DNA from: Mycobacterium sp. SVM_VP21
GTDB lineage: Bacteria > Actinomycetota > Actinomycetes > Mycobacteriales > Mycobacteriaceae
Assembly (NCBI GenBank): GCA_024758765.1
Contig: CP101406.1
Location: forward strand, 3,348,001 to 3,412,000
Reading direction: 5' to 3'
Length of the DNA stretch: 64,000 nucleotides
A program made the translations under genes and the position numbers. The notes beneath the pieces were generated by a model, which ran no database searches, was not told the DNA's origin, and saw nothing but the letters and a program-made list of their open reading frames with translations. Shown here piece by piece: positions 16,710 to 24,881 of the stretch; the first letter of the stretch is position 1, and each line of letters opens with the position of its first letter.

Positions 16710-17549
16710 TCACGTCAGCGCCGATTCGCCGGCCGTGTAGAGAGCGACCGCCACCATCAGCCAGACGAACCACAACGTGAGCCGTGCAGCCGGCACCTTG
16801 GCGGCGACCACGTCCCCGAGGAGCACCCCGACCATCCCTGCCGCGGTGAAAGGTAACGCGACCGCCCAATCGACGTCGCCGCTCTCCAGGCGAAAGAACA
16901 ACCCTTCGGCCGAGCTCATGGCGATCACGAGCAGCGAGGTGCCGACGGCGACCGGCATCTCGTAGCCCAGGGTGAGCACCAGTGCGGGCACGACGACGAA
17001 ACCGCCGCCCACACCGAAGAACCCGGTGAGAAACCCCACCGCGGTTCCGGCGATCACCACCCGCACAGCGGTGGGGATGACGATTCGCGTGTGCTCGGGT
17101 GTTTGCGACGGCCGCGCCCGACCCGGGCCGAGGGTGCTCGCCGGGGCCGTGTGTTGTTTGGCGTGGCACGGCGTCTCACCGGAGCGGCGATGCATGCGCC
17201 ACGCAGCGACCAGGATCAAGCCGGAGAAGGCCAGCAGCAGCACATCATCGGGTACCGCTTGACTGCTCAACGAGCCCAGAAACGATCCGCCGATGCCGAC
17301 GAGCCCGAACGTCAGGCCCCACCCGAGACGCACCCGCCCCGCCGGCAGGTGGCCGAAAATCCCGGCCAGGGCGGATGCCCCGACCACGATGAGCGAGGTC
17401 GTCGTCGCCGTGTGCGGCGTCTCGCCCGCCCCGTAGACCAGCGCCGGCACCGCCAGAATCGATCCGCCACCCCCGAGGGCGCCCAGCGACAACCCGACCA
17501 ACAAACCCAACGGCAGCGCCGCGGCCAGGCGGGCGGCGCCCAGCATCAT
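16710..17549 (-). CDS. TauE/SafE-family sulfite/sulfur-compound exporter
   Basis: This 279-residue membrane protein has two homologous halves, each opening with a Gly-rich helix (SLGALGGGGSILAVPALVY near residue 25; TGFFGVGGGFVVVPALV near 180) that defines the TauE/SafE family. A charged, Cys-containing cytoplasmic loop (about 120-155) links them. Family members export sulfite, sulfoacetate or related anions. It lies 12 bases after the DUF2892 gene and 39 before the oxidoreductase, so the three probably form one operon. Confidence 0.88.
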   Translation of the reverse strand: MMLGAARLAAALPLGLLVGLSLGALGGGGSILAVPALVYGAGETPHTATTTSLIVVGASALAGIFGHLPAGRVRLGWGLTFGLVGIGGSFLGSLSSQAVPDDVLLLAFSGLILVAAWRMHRRSGETPCHAKQHTAPASTLGPGRARPSQTPEHTRIVIPTAVRVVIAGTAVGFLTGFFGVGGGFVVVPALVLTLGYEMPVAVGTSLLVIAMSSAEGLFFRLESGDVDWAVALPFTAAGMVGVLLGDVVAAKVPAARLTLWFVWLMVAVALYTAGESALT

Positions 17550-17561
17550 CGCCGGCGTGTT

Positions 17562-17846
17562 CTAGGCGTGGATGCCCGACGCGCGCTCGCCCGCCGTCGG
17601 AACCCCCAGCCGATGCAGCACCAGACTCGCCGGGCACCACCCCACGGCCGCGTCGAGCAGCAGGCTGATCCCGACAAGGCCGGTCACGATCCGCCACCGG
17701 GGGGAGCGCGTATGCCCCAAACCCAGGGTGACAAGGATCAGGCTTCCCGCCATGAGCGCCACGATCCGCTCGATCGTCCATCCCTGCGGTCTGGGCATCC
17801 CGAGCATTCCCTGTTCGACGGGATCGACACCTCGGTGCTGAGTCAT
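17562..17846 (-). CDS. DUF2892 (YgaP-type membrane) protein
   Basis: The 94-residue protein has two membrane helices and the DUF2892 hallmark GWCP after the second (VGWCPASLVLHRLGV). In YgaP-like proteins this domain anchors rhodaneses, and it often occurs in sulfide or persulfide gene sets. It is first in the minus-strand trio and divergent from the YeeE/YedE gene across 90 bases. Confidence 0.82.
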   Translation of the reverse strand: MTQHRGVDPVEQGMLGMPRPQGWTIERIVALMAGSLILVTLGLGHTRSPRWRIVTGLVGISLLLDAAVGWCPASLVLHRLGVPTAGERASGIHA

Positions 17847-17936
17847 CGCAAGATTTTAGCCCGCGCCGGCCCCGCATTTTTCATCGCCGCCGGGCCGGGC
17901 GTTTGCGCGCCGCCGGCTGGGCCACAATGGATCACC

Positions 17937-19442
17937 ATGGTGGAAGTGACCGCTCCGCTGTGGGTGGGGTTGTTGATCGGCGCCGCGTTCGGCGTTCCCG
18001 CCGCGCTGTGGGGAATCGGCAATCCCGAAACCGTCATTCGAACGGCCAGGCTGGTGGACCGCCTGCTCATCGGCTGCTTTGCGTTCGTCACCGCGATCGG
18101 CGCGGTGATGCTCTACGGGCTCTACGCCCTGGGGTTCGCGATGCATTTTTCGCCCAAGCCGCTCTATGTCTACGGGGTGACGTTGGGGGGACTGTTGTTC
18201 GGTGTGGGCGTGGCCATCAGCGGCTACTTCCCCGGCAGCGAATGGATCGCCCTCGGCGAAGGCCGCCGCGACGTCCTCTATGCGATTCCCGGCGGTCTGC
18301 TGGGGGCGGCGGCCTGGACGGTCCTCTACGAGACGCCGACCGGGCACTGGCTAGTCAGCGCAGCGAACTTCGGGGATCTGGTGGTCACCGGGCACATCGC
18401 CCACATCCCGCGGCTAGCGACGTTCGTCGTCGCGGTCGGCTATGCGGCGGCGGCCCTGACCCTGCTGTACTTCCTGCCCCGGTATCAGGGCGGCAGACAC
18501 AGTTGTTTTCGGCACCTGGCGAGCTGTCCCCTCGACGAACACGACCTGGTACTCATGCGCGACACCGCGGCATACCTCGCCGAAGGGGCCGTCGATCCGA
18601 CGCGCTCACGCACCCCCACCTGGTATCAGCGCCTGACCTCGCGCGAGGTACCCGCCGCCAACTTCTACGCGCGCACCATCAGTGCCGTCGGGTTGGCCGT
18701 CGCGACTGTCACGGTCCTGGCGATCTTCCTGCACCAGATCTTCGGCCAGTCCACCACGTACTCCTGGTTGGTCGGGCACCTGCTGTTGCCGCAGTTCACC
18801 TACAGCACAGAGGTTTTCGCGAGTATCGGCTGGGAGCCGTTCACCGACGTCGGGGTGTTTTTCGGTGGGTTCGTCTGCGCGCTGTTCATCAGCCGGCGCT
18901 TCACCGCCTTTCACCCGGTCGTTCCGCCGACGTGGCGCAACCGGTTCGGCCCCAGCACGGTCAGACGCGCGATCGGATGCTTCGGCGGGTCTTTTCTGGT
19001 GCTCTTCGGCGCCCGGATGGCCGGCGGGTGCACCAGCGGCCACATGCTCAGCGGCGGCATCCAACTGGCGTTGAGCGGATGGCTGTTCACCGCCGCGACG
19101 GTGGCCGCGATGCTGGTGACGGCCCGGTTTATGTACCGTGACGTGAGTTCGCTGACGAACCCCGACGCCCCGGGCACCCAACCGCCGCGCAGCCAACACC
19201 GTCACCAAAGTGAGCCGACGACCGTGCGCACGGCAGTGCTCCTAGGCGTCGCGCTGGCTGGCTTCGCCACCATGACCGTCATCAGTGCGATCCTGACCGG
19301 CGGGCGAAACCTGGGGCAGCTCACACTCACCGACGTGCTGATACCCGCGCTGATCCCGCTGCTACTGCTGATCGCGGTAACCACCGCCTCCCGCCACGGC
19401 CCAGCCGTAGCGTGGCACCACACGAATAAGGGACAACGTTGA
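17937..19442 (+). CDS. YeeE/YedE-family sulfur-compound transporter
   Basis: The 501-residue membrane protein has about eleven hydrophobic segments. The second half contains the YeeE/YedE signature GGCTSGHMLSGGIQLALSG, whose Cys passes thiosulfate or related sulfur species in characterised members. The first half has the pairing motifs (GVPAALWGIGNPET, AISGYFPGSEW) of the longer two-lobed type. The start is ATG 17937; the longer open frame upstream overlaps the divergent gene and is high-GC noise. With TauE/SafE and DUF2892 opposite, it suggests import and export of reduced sulfur. Confidence 0.88.
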   Translation: MVEVTAPLWVGLLIGAAFGVPAALWGIGNPETVIRTARLVDRLLIGCFAFVTAIGAVMLYGLYALGFAMHFSPKPLYVYGVTLGGLLFGVGVAISGYFPGSEWIALGEGRRDVLYAIPGGLLGAAAWTVLYETPTGHWLVSAANFGDLVVTGHIAHIPRLATFVVAVGYAAAALTLLYFLPRYQGGRHSCFRHLASCPLDEHDLVLMRDTAAYLAEGAVDPTRSRTPTWYQRLTSREVPAANFYARTISAVGLAVATVTVLAIFLHQIFGQSTTYSWLVGHLLLPQFTYSTEVFASIGWEPFTDVGVFFGGFVCALFISRRFTAFHPVVPPTWRNRFGPSTVRRAIGCFGGSFLVLFGARMAGGCTSGHMLSGGIQLALSGWLFTAATVAAMLVTARFMYRDVSSLTNPDAPGTQPPRSQHRHQSEPTTVRTAVLLGVALAGFATMTVISAILTGGRNLGQLTLTDVLIPALIPLLLLIAVTTASRHGPAVAWHHTNKGQR

Positions 19443-19804
19443 CCCCAAACATCCGGATTCTCGAATCTCGTTGAACCCAAACGTATCCCGAACGATCTTC
19501 GACGCTGATCGCCTCGCGCGTGGGCGTGCAGTCGATCTGTGAGGTCACGAAATCAGCGCGCTACTTGATTAGCCTTAGCGAAATCGATGAGGTCGGCGTG
19601 AACTACGGACGAAGCCGCTTGTTCCACTTGAACGGTCCAGCGCTAAGCCGGCACGCACATCTAGACACGAATTGTGGGAACAATATGTGGTGCAGATGCC
19701 AGGTTGCCGCCTCGGCGTGCGCGATGCCGATCTGACAACCTCCTTGAATCTACTTGCGCAGCATCGGGTCGAGACTTCCATGTTCTGCTAATACCAGTAT
19801 CACC
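19443..19804. other. Intergenic region without a recognised gene
   Basis: These 362 bases lie between the convergent YeeE/YedE and universal stress genes. Only short frames are present, the best being 71 codons at 19520-19735 with no recognisable domain. Composition looks less GC-rich than the neighbours. It may be a mobile-element scar. Confidence 0.4.
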
Positions 19805-20728
19805 TCAATCGCGCCGGGGCATGCGGGCGACGATGACCGGAATGCGCGCCGAGTTCACCACTGCCCGGCTGACCGAGCCCAGCAACATGCCGGGAAACCC
19901 ACCGCGGCCATGACTACCCACCACCACCAATTGGGCTGTCTGGGCCTGTTCGAGCAGTCGCGGGGCTGGTCGGTCACTCACCACAATCTTGTGCACAGCC
20001 ACATCGGGATACCGGTCCTGATATCCGCACAGCCGCTCGGCGAGGACTTCTTCCTCCTGATCTTGGATATTTCGCCATTCGATAGGCGCCCAGTTCATGC
20101 TCGCAAAGTCGACTGGACCCATATCACTCCAGGCATGCAGCGCGATCAATCCCACGCCGCGCCGGTCCGCCTCATCGAAGGCGATCTCCGTGGCCAACTG
20201 CGAGGTCGGCGAGCCGTCGACGCCCACCACCACAGGCGCCTGCGGCGAGCGCGCCATGAGCGGGTCCTCATCGTGGACGACCGTGACCGGGCAATGCGCG
20301 CGATGCACCACCCCGGAGCTGACCGATCCCAGCAGGGCGCTAGCTACCGCGCTCTGGCCACGGCACCCCACCACCACCATCTCGGCCTGCTTGGACAGCT
20401 CCACCATGGTGGGGACGATCGGGGCTTGCAGTATCACCTCGGTCGTGACCCGCGGTGCGCGGCTGGGCACACCAGCCGCGAGAGCGAGCTGGTAAGCCTG
20501 CTCGACGACTTGGCGCGCCTGGTCTTCGCGCCACTGCGCATAGTCGCCAGGCGCCGGGATATCTGACCACCCATCGCTAGCCACGACCACGGGTCCCACG
20601 ATGTGCACTACCTTCAGCGTGACATTGCGCATCTCAGCGTCGCGCGCGGCCCATTCAACCGCCACCATCGACGATGTTGAACCATCGACACCGACCACGA
20701 TTCCAGGGTGTGTGTGCTGGGGTGACAT
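19805..20728 (-). CDS. Universal stress protein, tandem UspA domains
   Basis: The 307-residue cytoplasmic protein has two UspA folds (about 8-150 and 162-303). Each begins with a VVGVDGS strand-loop. Both carry the ATP-binding motif G-x2-G-x9-GS (GCRGQSAVASALLGSVS; GSHGRGGFPGMLLGSVS). Mycobacterial tandem USPs respond to hypoxia, nitric oxide and stationary phase through DosR. No clear DosR box was seen upstream. The His-rich repeat gene is upstream on the same strand, 114 bases away. Confidence 0.92.
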   Translation of the reverse strand: MSPQHTHPGIVVGVDGSTSSMVAVEWAARDAEMRNVTLKVVHIVGPVVVASDGWSDIPAPGDYAQWREDQARQVVEQAYQLALAAGVPSRAPRVTTEVILQAPIVPTMVELSKQAEMVVVGCRGQSAVASALLGSVSSGVVHRAHCPVTVVHDEDPLMARSPQAPVVVGVDGSPTSQLATEIAFDEADRRGVGLIALHAWSDMGPVDFASMNWAPIEWRNIQDQEEEVLAERLCGYQDRYPDVAVHKIVVSDRPAPRLLEQAQTAQLVVVGSHGRGGFPGMLLGSVSRAVVNSARIPVIVARMPRRD

Positions 20729-20842
20729 CTAAGTTTCTCTCTTCTCAAATGCATCACCAATGCACGTCAGGTACAGACGAGCGGACCCGGGTACCACTGA
20801 CGTTGGCAGCCGATGAGATCCGATCTACCTCGACCGGGCCGT

Positions 20843-21178
20843 TCAATCTGCATGTTCGTGCGAGTGACGTGTCCAAAGTGCGTCCAGTTCGGCCAGGTGT
20901 CGATCAGCCAAACTGTGGTGCTCTTGCAGCAGTCGCTCGGTGAGCTTACGATGCTCGTCCCTGTGCCGCGCCGCTAACGACTCGTACTCGCTACTGGATA
21001 AGTCGCTCCGTTCAGAGAATGCGCGATGCTCAGCCAGATGCCGATCCGCGAGGGCTCGAAGGTCAGCGAGGTGGCCGTCCGCCAACTCCCGATGCTCTCG
21101 CAAGTGCGCCTGCGCCATTTTCTCATGCTCAGCCAGATGCGCCCGCGAAACCTCGGCGCCTCCCTTCGATGCGGACAT
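20843..21178 (-). CDS. Histidine-rich 11-residue-repeat (hendecad) coiled-coil protein
   Basis: Starting at ATG 21178 (GGAAGGGAG upstream), the 111-residue protein is almost entirely a degenerate 11-residue repeat of the form x-x-H-L-x-E-H-R-x-L-A. Examples are QAHLREHRELA, DGHLADLRALA, DRHLAEHRAFS, ARHRDEHRKLT, ERLLQEHHSLA and DRHLAELDALW, about eight units with one insertion (SDLSSSEYES). Hendecads form extended helices or right-handed coiled coils, as in some desiccation proteins. The regularly placed His pairs could bind metals. There is no signal peptide. The longer frame to 21307 is unlikely to be the true start. No characterised family is recognised. It may share stress control with the adjacent universal stress gene. 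Confidence 0.7.
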   Translation of the reverse strand: MSASKGGAEVSRAHLAEHEKMAQAHLREHRELADGHLADLRALADRHLAEHRAFSERSDLSSSEYESLAARHRDEHRKLTERLLQEHHSLADRHLAELDALWTRHSHEHAD

Positions 21179-21293
21179 ACGACGCACTCCCTTCCGCGTG
21201 AATACGAACGATTCGCAGTATAGCCAGCGGACGGGTATTTGCGGGGCCAAACCCAGTGGCGTGGTGCAAGTGTCCGGTTGATAGCAAATGCTC

Positions 21294-22074
21294 CTACGTT
21301 GTGGCAATGGTTTGAGTGGGGATTTCTTGGCGGGTGGGCAGCACGGCGTGGTAGATCTCGCGGGCGATGTATCTCTTTATGCAGCACATGATTTCGGGTT
21401 TGGTCCTGCCTTCGCTGATGCGGCGGGCGAGATAGTCGCGGGTGGATTGGTGGCGGCGGAGTCGAACAACGCAGATGATGTGCAGGGCGCGGTTGGCGTC
21501 TCTGTTTCCGCCGCGATTAAGTCGGTGCCGCACGGTTTTGCCGCTGGATGCTTCGATGGGCGAGACACCGCAGAGTTTGGCGAACGCGGCGTCGGAACCG
21601 ATGCGTTCCGGGTTGTCGCCGAGGGCGACGAGCAGGGTAGCGGCGGTGTCGGGGCCCACGCCGTACACCTGACGCAACGGTGGGCACGCCTGGGCGGTGA
21701 GAGCCTCGATCTGGATGTCCAATGCCTTGGTCTCGGCGTCGAGTTGCCGACAACGCTGGGCCAGCGATTTCACCGCGACGGTGACCGCTTCTGCTGGGGT
21801 ACGGGCGATTCCGGATGTGGCCAGGTCGGCACATGCAGCGATGAGATGGAGTTTATGCAAACCGGCGAGCTGTTCACGCAAGTTGGCCGGCGCGGTGACG
21901 ATGAGGTCTTTGAGGGGCGTTGAACGCCTTGGCGCGGGCCCGGACGGCGCTGATGCGGGCTACCCGCAGCACGCGCAACATCTCAGTGTGTCCGTCTGCG
22001 GTCTTGGGGTCGCCGACGTCCTCGCCGGCCAGCACGATCGCTGCCGCGCCGGCGGCATCGGCGCTGTCGGTCTT
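21294..22074 (-). pseudogene. IS110-family transposase remnant, frameshifted and 5'-truncated
   Basis: The 3' part (21294-21881) encodes the IS110 C-terminal domain (VYGVGPDTAATLLVALGD, LCGVSPIEASSGKTVRHRLNRGGNRDANRALH). The preceding part of the family (KTDSADAAGAAAIVLAGED, LRVLRVARISAVRARAKAFNA) is in another frame. One extra base in the G-run at 21914-21917 causes the shift (NALKDLIVTAPANLREQL is expected across the join). Sequence before KTDSADA (22074) no longer matches, so the catalytic N terminus is gone. It cannot move by itself. Confidence 0.82.
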
Positions 22075-22361
22075 GATAGCAGTAAAGAAAGTCCTCACGT
22101 GCGAGGTCAGGGCATGTGTCCCACGGTGGCCGGCGGTCTGGCCAGGCTCTGGTCGCCGCGCGAGAGGCGCAAACGCCGTTGGCCTGGCGGTGGCAGGCGC
22201 GAACACGGCCGGTGTTCTCACTGAGTGGTGGGCGCTGGTCTGGTGCTCGGCGGCGGACGCAGGGCGCAGTGGAGCGACCGGCGCGGACGGGAGCGCCAGC
22301 GGACGGAAGCGAAGGGAGCGCAGCGAAGCCCGGAAGGTAGCCGCCGAGCTGTCGCTTGTGC
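22075..22361. other. Unassigned sequence between IS110 remnant and creatininase gene
   Basis: These 287 high-GC bases hold no supported gene. The abrupt end of IS110 homology at 22074 suggests a recombination or insertion boundary, possibly the left side of the integrative element. No repeat matching the right junction near 29753-29780 was found by eye. Confidence 0.35.
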
Positions 22362-23081
22362 TCAACGTGTGGTGAGGAGTTCGATCAGGGTGTCGGCGTT
22401 GCGGCCGAGGTGGTCGAGGGCACTGCTGCCCTTGGCGGCGGTGGCCTGGGATGGTGAGCCGATGACGCCGGTGGGTGCGTAGGCGTGGATGCCGAGGCTG
22501 GTGAGGTAGCGGCGGTCGTTGGCGGTGTGGTCGCTGGTCTGCCAGCCGTCGCGCAGGTAGTCGGGTGCGGTGGCGAGCAGGATGGAGGTTTCCAGTTCGC
22601 CGGCGTGCATGTCGTCGTGGTTGCTGCTGTGGATTCCTGCGGCGGCGCGGGCTTCGGTCCAGTCTTCGCGGCTGGGGTAGAGCCCAACCTTGACGGGGTT
22701 CTTGGGGTGGTTGGCTTGTTGGACGACGTTGGTGAGTACCGCGTTGCCGCCGTGGCCGTTGACGACGATCAGCCCGGCGATGTTCTGGCGTGCCAGCGAT
22801 TCGATGATGTCAGCGACGATCGCGGCCAAGGTGGTGGCGCTGATGCTGATGGTGCCGGGGTAGGCGGCGTGTTCGTGGGAGCAGCTGAACGCGACCGGTG
22901 GTAGCTGAAATACGTTGTGGTGCTGACTGATTACGGATGCGATGGCAGTGGCGATGAGGGTGTCGGTGCCCAGCGGAAGGTAGGGGCCGTGTTGTTCGAA
23001 TGAGCCGACCGGCAGCACCGCGACCGTGTGGGTGGCCGCAGGGTCGGTGGTGGTGGTGTCGGGGATGATTCGACGGCTCAC
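22362..23081 (-). CDS. Creatininase-family amidohydrolase-like protein
   Basis: The 239-residue protein carries the creatininase metal and active-site blocks: VGSFEQHGPYLPLGTDT, HEHAAYPGTIS, VVNGHGGN and DMHAGELETS. MftE, which matures mycofactocin by cleaving the terminal dipeptide, belongs to the same family. Here no mycofactocin genes are adjacent; instead it follows an XRE regulator with a four-base overlap inside an integrative element. Such pairs occur in actinomycete elements. The substrate is unknown. Confidence 0.8.
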   Translation of the reverse strand: MSRRIIPDTTTTDPAATHTVAVLPVGSFEQHGPYLPLGTDTLIATAIASVISQHHNVFQLPPVAFSCSHEHAAYPGTISISATTLAAIVADIIESLARQNIAGLIVVNGHGGNAVLTNVVQQANHPKNPVKVGLYPSREDWTEARAAAGIHSSNHDDMHAGELETSILLATAPDYLRDGWQTSDHTANDRRYLTSLGIHAYAPTGVIGSPSQATAAKGSSALDHLGRNADTLIELLTTR

Positions 23082-24292
23082 GGGGTGACTCCTTGGGTGG
23101 CGTTTTTGATGCGGCCGGCAAGCTGTTGCAGGATCGGGTCTTTGTTTCGCCGTCGACGGTCTCGCACGATTGTGCCTGCCCTGGCCAGATGAATCCTGGC
23201 TCGCTGCGAGGGCGCGGCCAGGTAGCCCGGGATCGCTGTGGCGGTCAGTGCCAGTGCTTGCTGGTATTCGCCGGTGGCGATGTAGGCGTGCAGGAGTCGC
23301 ATATCGGCCACGGTCTGATCGCGGTGCTGCTGTGATGTCCAGGCGTGATGGTGCCCGGCGAGCAGGGTTAGGGCTTTATCCGGGTCACCGATGCGCAGGT
23401 AGCCCGAGGCGATCTCGCTGGCGACGTAGGCGCCGTGGGCATAGATCGCATGATCATGCGGGTGGGGTTGCAGGTCACCGAGTTCGAGGGCTGCGGCGGC
23501 GTGGCGATGAAATCCCCGCTCATTGTGATTGGCCAGCTCGGCAAGGGCCTGTTGGCGGGCGATGCTGGCGGCCAGGCGACCCACGTCGTGGCCGTCGATG
23601 AGGTCGGCGGCATCGGTGGCCAAGGCGGTGGCCAGGTCGGGGTTGGTGCGGGTGAGAATGTTGGATTGGCGCATCAAGATCATGGCGTTGAATGCCGGGC
23701 CGGCCGTACGTAGGTGCAGGGCTGCGGTGTGGGTGAGCTTCTCCGCGGCGGCGTGATCTCCGAGGTCTTGGGCGATCCACCCGGCAACTTCGGCGATAGC
23801 CCCAGCGGCGCGCCGCATCTCTGCCTTGACCTGCGAGGGTGCGTGGGCAATCAGGGATTCGATGGTGACCAGATCGGATTCCACCAGGGGGCGGGCGTGT
23901 TGGGGGCCGAAGGTGTGCTCAGCTTGGATGTGGGCATGTTGCTGGGCCTCGATGACGGCGAGTACGTCACGGTCGACGGGTAGTTGTATCAGCAGCGGGT
24001 GCGGCAGCTCGGTGGCGATCGGCACGCTGAACATTTCGTCGGGTTCGACGCCGAACACCGCGGCCAGGTCTTCACGCCACAGCGGGCCGAGCATTCCGGT
24101 CCGCTCGATCTGGGCGATTTTTTGCCGCAGGGATTCCCGCGCGGGCAGGTCGGGATCGCCGCGTAGCTTGCGCACGTTTTCGACCTCGATCGCCAACTCA
24201 CGCAAGCTGTAGCCGTAGCGTTTGCGGGCTTGGCTGAGCCGCTGCGCATTGAGTGCCCGGATCGGGTCGACTGCGGCCATGGCTTCGATCAT
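23078..24292 (-). CDS. XRE-family regulator with a TPR-like C-terminal region
   Basis: The 404-residue protein starts with a helix-turn-helix of XRE type (LSQARKRYGYSLRELAIEVE, then SLRQKIAQIER; about residues 19-65). The rest is helical and Ala-rich with tetratricopeptide-like units (for example residues 280-350, DPDKALTLLAGHH). This layout occurs in actinomycete regulators that control antibiotic or transfer functions in response to a small molecule or peptide. It is divergent from the SCO3933-type gene and probably controls the divergent region at 24293-24444. It overlaps the creatininase gene by four bases. Confidence 0.8.
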   Translation of the reverse strand: MIEAMAAVDPIRALNAQRLSQARKRYGYSLRELAIEVENVRKLRGDPDLPARESLRQKIAQIERTGMLGPLWREDLAAVFGVEPDEMFSVPIATELPHPLLIQLPVDRDVLAVIEAQQHAHIQAEHTFGPQHARPLVESDLVTIESLIAHAPSQVKAEMRRAAGAIAEVAGWIAQDLGDHAAAEKLTHTAALHLRTAGPAFNAMILMRQSNILTRTNPDLATALATDAADLIDGHDVGRLAASIARQQALAELANHNERGFHRHAAAALELGDLQPHPHDHAIYAHGAYVASEIASGYLRIGDPDKALTLLAGHHHAWTSQQHRDQTVADMRLLHAYIATGEYQQALALTATAIPGYLAAPSQRARIHLARAGTIVRDRRRRNKDPILQQLAGRIKNATQGVTP

Positions 24293-24444
24293 GCCGCATA
24301 CATCAGCGCAGGTCAGCTACGTGTGCGCGTGTGCGGTCATCACCAGTATCACTGCCTGTCACTTCCGGGCGCATCCGGGATGGCGCTGTCCTTGAGTCGC
24401 GGCCGAACAGACCGCGCCAACACCGCAAGGAAGGACAGCAATCC

Positions 24445-24780
24445 ATGAAGTTACGTATCGACACCACCGGGGTGACGTTCCTCTGTACTCGGATTCCCGA
24501 GCAGCGCACGAATTTCGACACCGGTGCACCGCGCGTGGACAAGGCCACCGGGCAGGCGTTGTGGCAGGTGCAGCTGATCGCCCTGGACGCCACCGGCGGT
24601 GAAGTGCTGGCGGTCACCGTGGTCGGGGAACCGAAAGTCGTTGTCGGCCAGCCGGTGTCTGTGACGGGTCTGGTGGCGTTGCCGTGGTCGCAAGACGGCC
24701 GCTCGGGCATCGCGTACCGCGCCGAAGCCATCACCGCCACCGACCTCGCCACCGTCAAGACGGGCCAGCAGGCCCGGTAA
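24445..24780 (+). CDS. SCO3933-type element regulatory protein
   Basis: The 111-residue protein (MKLRIDTTGVTFLCTRIPE, later VTVVGEPKVVVGQPVSVTGL) resembles the small SCO3933-family proteins found next to tra and rep genes on Streptomyces integrative elements. It is beta-rich and could be an OB-like fold; the molecular role is not settled. AAGGAAGG at 24428-24435 supports ATG 24445. It is the first gene of the plus-strand transfer/replication operon. Confidence 0.7.
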   Translation: MKLRIDTTGVTFLCTRIPEQRTNFDTGAPRVDKATGQALWQVQLIALDATGGEVLAVTVVGEPKVVVGQPVSVTGLVALPWSQDGRSGIAYRAEAITATDLATVKTGQQAR

Positions 24781-24881
24781 CCGCAGGCCGGCCCGGCAGC
24801 CCCGCGACAGCGTGCGCCTATGGGCTGCCGGGCCGACGCTCCCGCCCCTTGTTTCCCCGTCGTAAGTGAAGGCAGACCGTC

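Noticed and set aside
17091..17936. N-terminal extension of the YeeE/YedE protein by 282 codons
   Set aside because: It covers the divergent TauE and DUF2892 genes on the other strand and is Arg/Pro/Gln-rich noise; ATG 17937 gives a normal protein.
21179..21307. Longer start for the His-rich repeat protein
   Set aside because: The extra 43 residues lack repeat structure and a ribosome site, while ATG 21178 has GGAAGGGAG upstream.
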